This document shows, in pieces, positions 49,288 through 51,506 of a stretch of 51,506 bases of DNA. The position numbers and the translations under genes were made by a program. The stretch lies in contig CAJAPA010000064.1 of the NCBI GenBank assembly GCA_903942465.1, positions 1-51,506 on the forward strand, written 5' to 3'. Numbering within the stretch: position 1 is the stretch's first letter; every line of letters begins with the position of its first letter. The stretch is from an uncultured Gammaproteobacteria bacterium (lineage in GTDB: Bacteria > Pseudomonadota > Gammaproteobacteria > Xanthomonadales > Xanthomonadaceae). The notes beneath the pieces were generated by a model. It did no database searches. It was not told the origin of the DNA and worked only from the letters and a program-made list of their open reading frames with translations.

Positions 49288-50409
49288 ATGACAAAGTCCC
49301 TGCTGGACATCGTTTCGACCTCTGAAACACTGCAAGAGCGATTGGCCAAACTGCACGATTCGTTGTTGGTGAAAATCCCGCAAATCGATCGAATCGGCTG
49401 CGCCATTTACGACCCCTCCACCGATTTACTCAAGACCTTCATCAACAGCACGCGATCAGGCGTCCCCATCAGCGGATACGAGTACAATCTGGCTAACAGT
49501 AAGTCCTTGAGCAGCTTGGCATTGTCACGCAGCCAACGGGTCATCGACGATATCGGGCAATCCCTGCAGCCGACGAACAAGCACTCCGCATGGGTGCTGG
49601 AGCAGGGCTACAAATCCTCCTTTACCGTACCAATGTACGACCAGGAGGCCTTCATCGGATTCCTTTTTTACGATTCGACCCAAACCGCGGCATTCACGCC
49701 CGAAATACAGCGCGACCTCGTGCTGTATTCGAACATCATCAACATGACCCTGGTAAGGGAGTTCTCGACCATCCGGTCCATCAACGCCACGGTGCACATG
49801 GCCCGGGATTTCGCCAACCTCAGGGATTTCGAGACAGGCGCCCATCTCGAAAGAATGGCGAAAAACTCCCGCATCATCGCAAAACACATATCCGGAAAAC
49901 ATGGGCTTAACGATGAATTCATCGAACATGTCTACCTGTTCGCACCTTTGCATGACATCGGGAAAATCGGCATCCCCGATGCGGTGTTGCTAAAACCCGG
50001 GAAACTGGACGATGACGAAAAAAGAATTATGCAGACCCATGTCGGCAAAGGAGTCGAAATTGTCGAAAAGATACTGCATGACTTCAATCTCGAAAAGTCC
50101 AAGGATTCCACGATCATGAGGAACATCGTGGCCTACCACCACGAGCAAATGGATGGCTCCGGCTACCCCTACGGCCTGAAAGGAAGTGCGATACCGGTCG
50201 AGGCAAGAATAATCACGGTGGCTGACATCCTCGATGCACTGGTCAGCACGAGACCCTACAAGAAAAAATGGCCGATGGACGAGGCCATCAATGAATTGAA
50301 ACGCATGGCCGCCTCGGGCAAATTGGATGCCGACTGCGTCGAAGCTGTCGAGAAGAATCTCGACGAGATAGGCAGAGTCGTCGAAGATCACCAGGACGAG
50401 ATTGCATAA
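49288..50409 (+). CDS. HD-GYP domain cyclic-di-GMP phosphodiesterase with N-terminal GAF-like domain
   Basis: FAPLHDIGKIGIPDAVLLKPGKL, HHEQMDGSGYPYGLKGSAIPVEARIITVADILDALVSTRPYKK; N-terminal GAF-like region of about 150 aa. Confidence 0.9.
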   Translation: MTKSLLDIVSTSETLQERLAKLHDSLLVKIPQIDRIGCAIYDPSTDLLKTFINSTRSGVPISGYEYNLANSKSLSSLALSRSQRVIDDIGQSLQPTNKHSAWVLEQGYKSSFTVPMYDQEAFIGFLFYDSTQTAAFTPEIQRDLVLYSNIINMTLVREFSTIRSINATVHMARDFANLRDFETGAHLERMAKNSRIIAKHISGKHGLNDEFIEHVYLFAPLHDIGKIGIPDAVLLKPGKLDDDEKRIMQTHVGKGVEIVEKILHDFNLEKSKDSTIMRNIVAYHHEQMDGSGYPYGLKGSAIPVEARIITVADILDALVSTRPYKKKWPMDEAINELKRMAASGKLDADCVEAVEKNLDEIGRVVEDHQDEIA

Positions 50410-50455
50410 GGCCTGACTCGGATCTGTACACCCTCCGCTGCAGCCCTCTGCCGGC

Positions 50456-51506
50456 TCAGGTCAGCCGCGCCGGATCAAGTAGCCGCTTCAAATCGGCCAG
50501 ACTCAAATCCGTCATTTCCTTGGCCACGTCGATGACTGGCCGGTTTTCAGCATAGGCCCGCTTGGCAATCTGCGCCGCCTTTTCATACCCGATAACCGGA
50601 TTCAGGGCGGTGACCAGCATCGGATTGCGGGCCAAGGCCTCACTCATCCGCGCCTTGTTGAAGGTCAGACCGTCAATGGCTTTTTCCGCCAGATGGCTGC
50701 AGGCCGATGCCAGCAGATTCAGATTCTGGATGCTGTTGTAGGCGATCACCGGCATCATGGTGTTGAGCTGGAAGCTGCCGCTCTGCCCAGCAATGGACAC
50801 CGTCGCGTGATTTCCCATGACCTGCGCGCAGACCATGGTCACCGCTTCGGGGATTACCGGATTCACCTTGCCCGGCATGATCGAGCTACCTGCCTGCAAA
50901 GCCGGCAATTCCGCCTCCGACAGCCCGGTCAAGGGGCCGGAGTTCATCCAGCGCAGATCATTGGCGATTTTCATCAGGGTCACCGCCAGACCATTGCACT
51001 GGCCGGAGAGCTCGACCAAATGGTCCTGCGCCGCCATGGATTCGAATTTATTGGCTGCCGGGCGGATGCGCAGGCCGGTGGCTTTGGCGAGGTGCCGGCA
51101 GGCCAGTACGGTCATTTTCGGATCGGCATTCACTCCGGTGCCGACGGCGGTGCCGCCCAGCGGCAGCTCCACAAGCCGCTTTCCGGTGTCCTGCAGGCGC
51201 GCCACGGCGGCATCCAGCTGCGCCAGCCAAGCCGACAATTCCTGCTCCACCGTGATCGGCATGGCATCCATCAGATGCGTCCGGCCGGTTTTCACCAGAC
51301 CGCGGCCCTGACGCGCTTTCCTGGAAACGCTGGCCCGCAATTGTTTGAGTGAGGGCAGAAGCACTCTGTTCAGCAGCAGCGCCGATGCCAGAAGACTGCT
51401 GCTGGGCACCACATCGTTCGAACTTTGGCCGTAATTGACATCGTCATTCGGGTGAATCGCCAGCCCGGATTGCCGGTGCGCGAGGGCAGCGATGACCTCA
51501 TTGAGA
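50456..51506 (-). CDS. fumC: Class II fumarate hydratase (5' end truncated by window edge)
   Basis: VNYGQSSNDVVPSS (frame open to window end), GRTHLMDAMPITVEQELSAW, AGSSIMPGKVNPVIPEAVTMVCAQVMGNHATVSIAGQSGSFQLNTMMPVIAYN. Confidence 0.93.
   Translation of the reverse strand, partial: LNEVIAALAHRQSGLAIHPNDDVNYGQSSNDVVPSSSLLASALLLNRVLLPSLKQLRASVSRKARQGRGLVKTGRTHLMDAMPITVEQELSAWLAQLDAAVARLQDTGKRLVELPLGGTAVGTGVNADPKMTVLACRHLAKATGLRIRPAANKFESMAAQDHLVELSGQCNGLAVTLMKIANDLRWMNSGPLTGLSEAELPALQAGSSIMPGKVNPVIPEAVTMVCAQVMGNHATVSIAGQSGSFQLNTMMPVIAYNSIQNLNLLASACSHLAEKAIDGLTFNKARMSEALARNPMLVTALNPVIGYEKAAQIAKRAYAENRPVIDVAKEMTDLSLADLKRLLDPARLT

Noticed and set aside
1-51506. Search for CRISPR arrays, tRNA/rRNA genes, IS elements, integrases or prophage genes
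   Set aside because: No regularly spaced direct repeats, tRNA-like cloverleafs, transposase motifs or phage structural genes were recognised by reading; short structured RNAs could still be missed without covariance models.

Overview
51.5 kb of a moderately high-GC gammaproteobacterial chromosome. The gene content and order look Lysobacterales/Xanthomonadales-like, but this is inference. No tRNA, rRNA, CRISPR array, IS element or prophage was recognised. Contents, left to right: the 5' part of dapB; a polyamine/beta-alanine catabolic locus with a PuuR-like regulator (puuC-like, puuR-like, omega-aminotransferase, ald, mmsA, speB); an ABC exporter; a bacterioferritin-like gene; WS/DGAT; photolyase; alr; dnaB-rplI-rpsR-rpsF; an erpA-like gene; asnS; a tightly packed 3-hydroxyanthranilate/kynurenine degradation operon (SDR, 2-aminomuconate-semialdehyde dehydrogenase, beta-carbonic anhydrase, RidA-type deaminase, HaaO, SbtA-type bicarbonate transporter, ACMSD, KynU, KMO) followed by an overlapping sbcB; a 5'-nucleotidase; nadK; the large NAD-GDH; an acyl-CoA dehydrogenase; an ArsR-methyltransferase fusion plus metH; DUF2058, slyX, ugd, FKBP, GPx; a translationally coupled small protein/YtrA-GntR/ABC/lipoprotein operon; an HD-GYP protein; and partial fumC. 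The strongest candidate for an undescribed system is the kynurenine operon. A carbonic anhydrase and an SbtA-family bicarbonate transporter lie inside it with overlaps or gaps of only a few nucleotides around the decarboxylase (ACMSD), and a degenerate-tetrad SDR sits at its head. Other leads are a three-site palindrome array at the puuR/aminotransferase divergent promoter, a 32-bp inverted repeat directly upstream of the ArsR-methyltransferase/metH pair, an inverted repeat inside the promoter spacer of the GntR/ABC operon, a His/Cys-rich insertion in MetH, and a multi-hairpin rpsF leader. All assignments come from reading the sequence and recalling family motifs; no database search was run.
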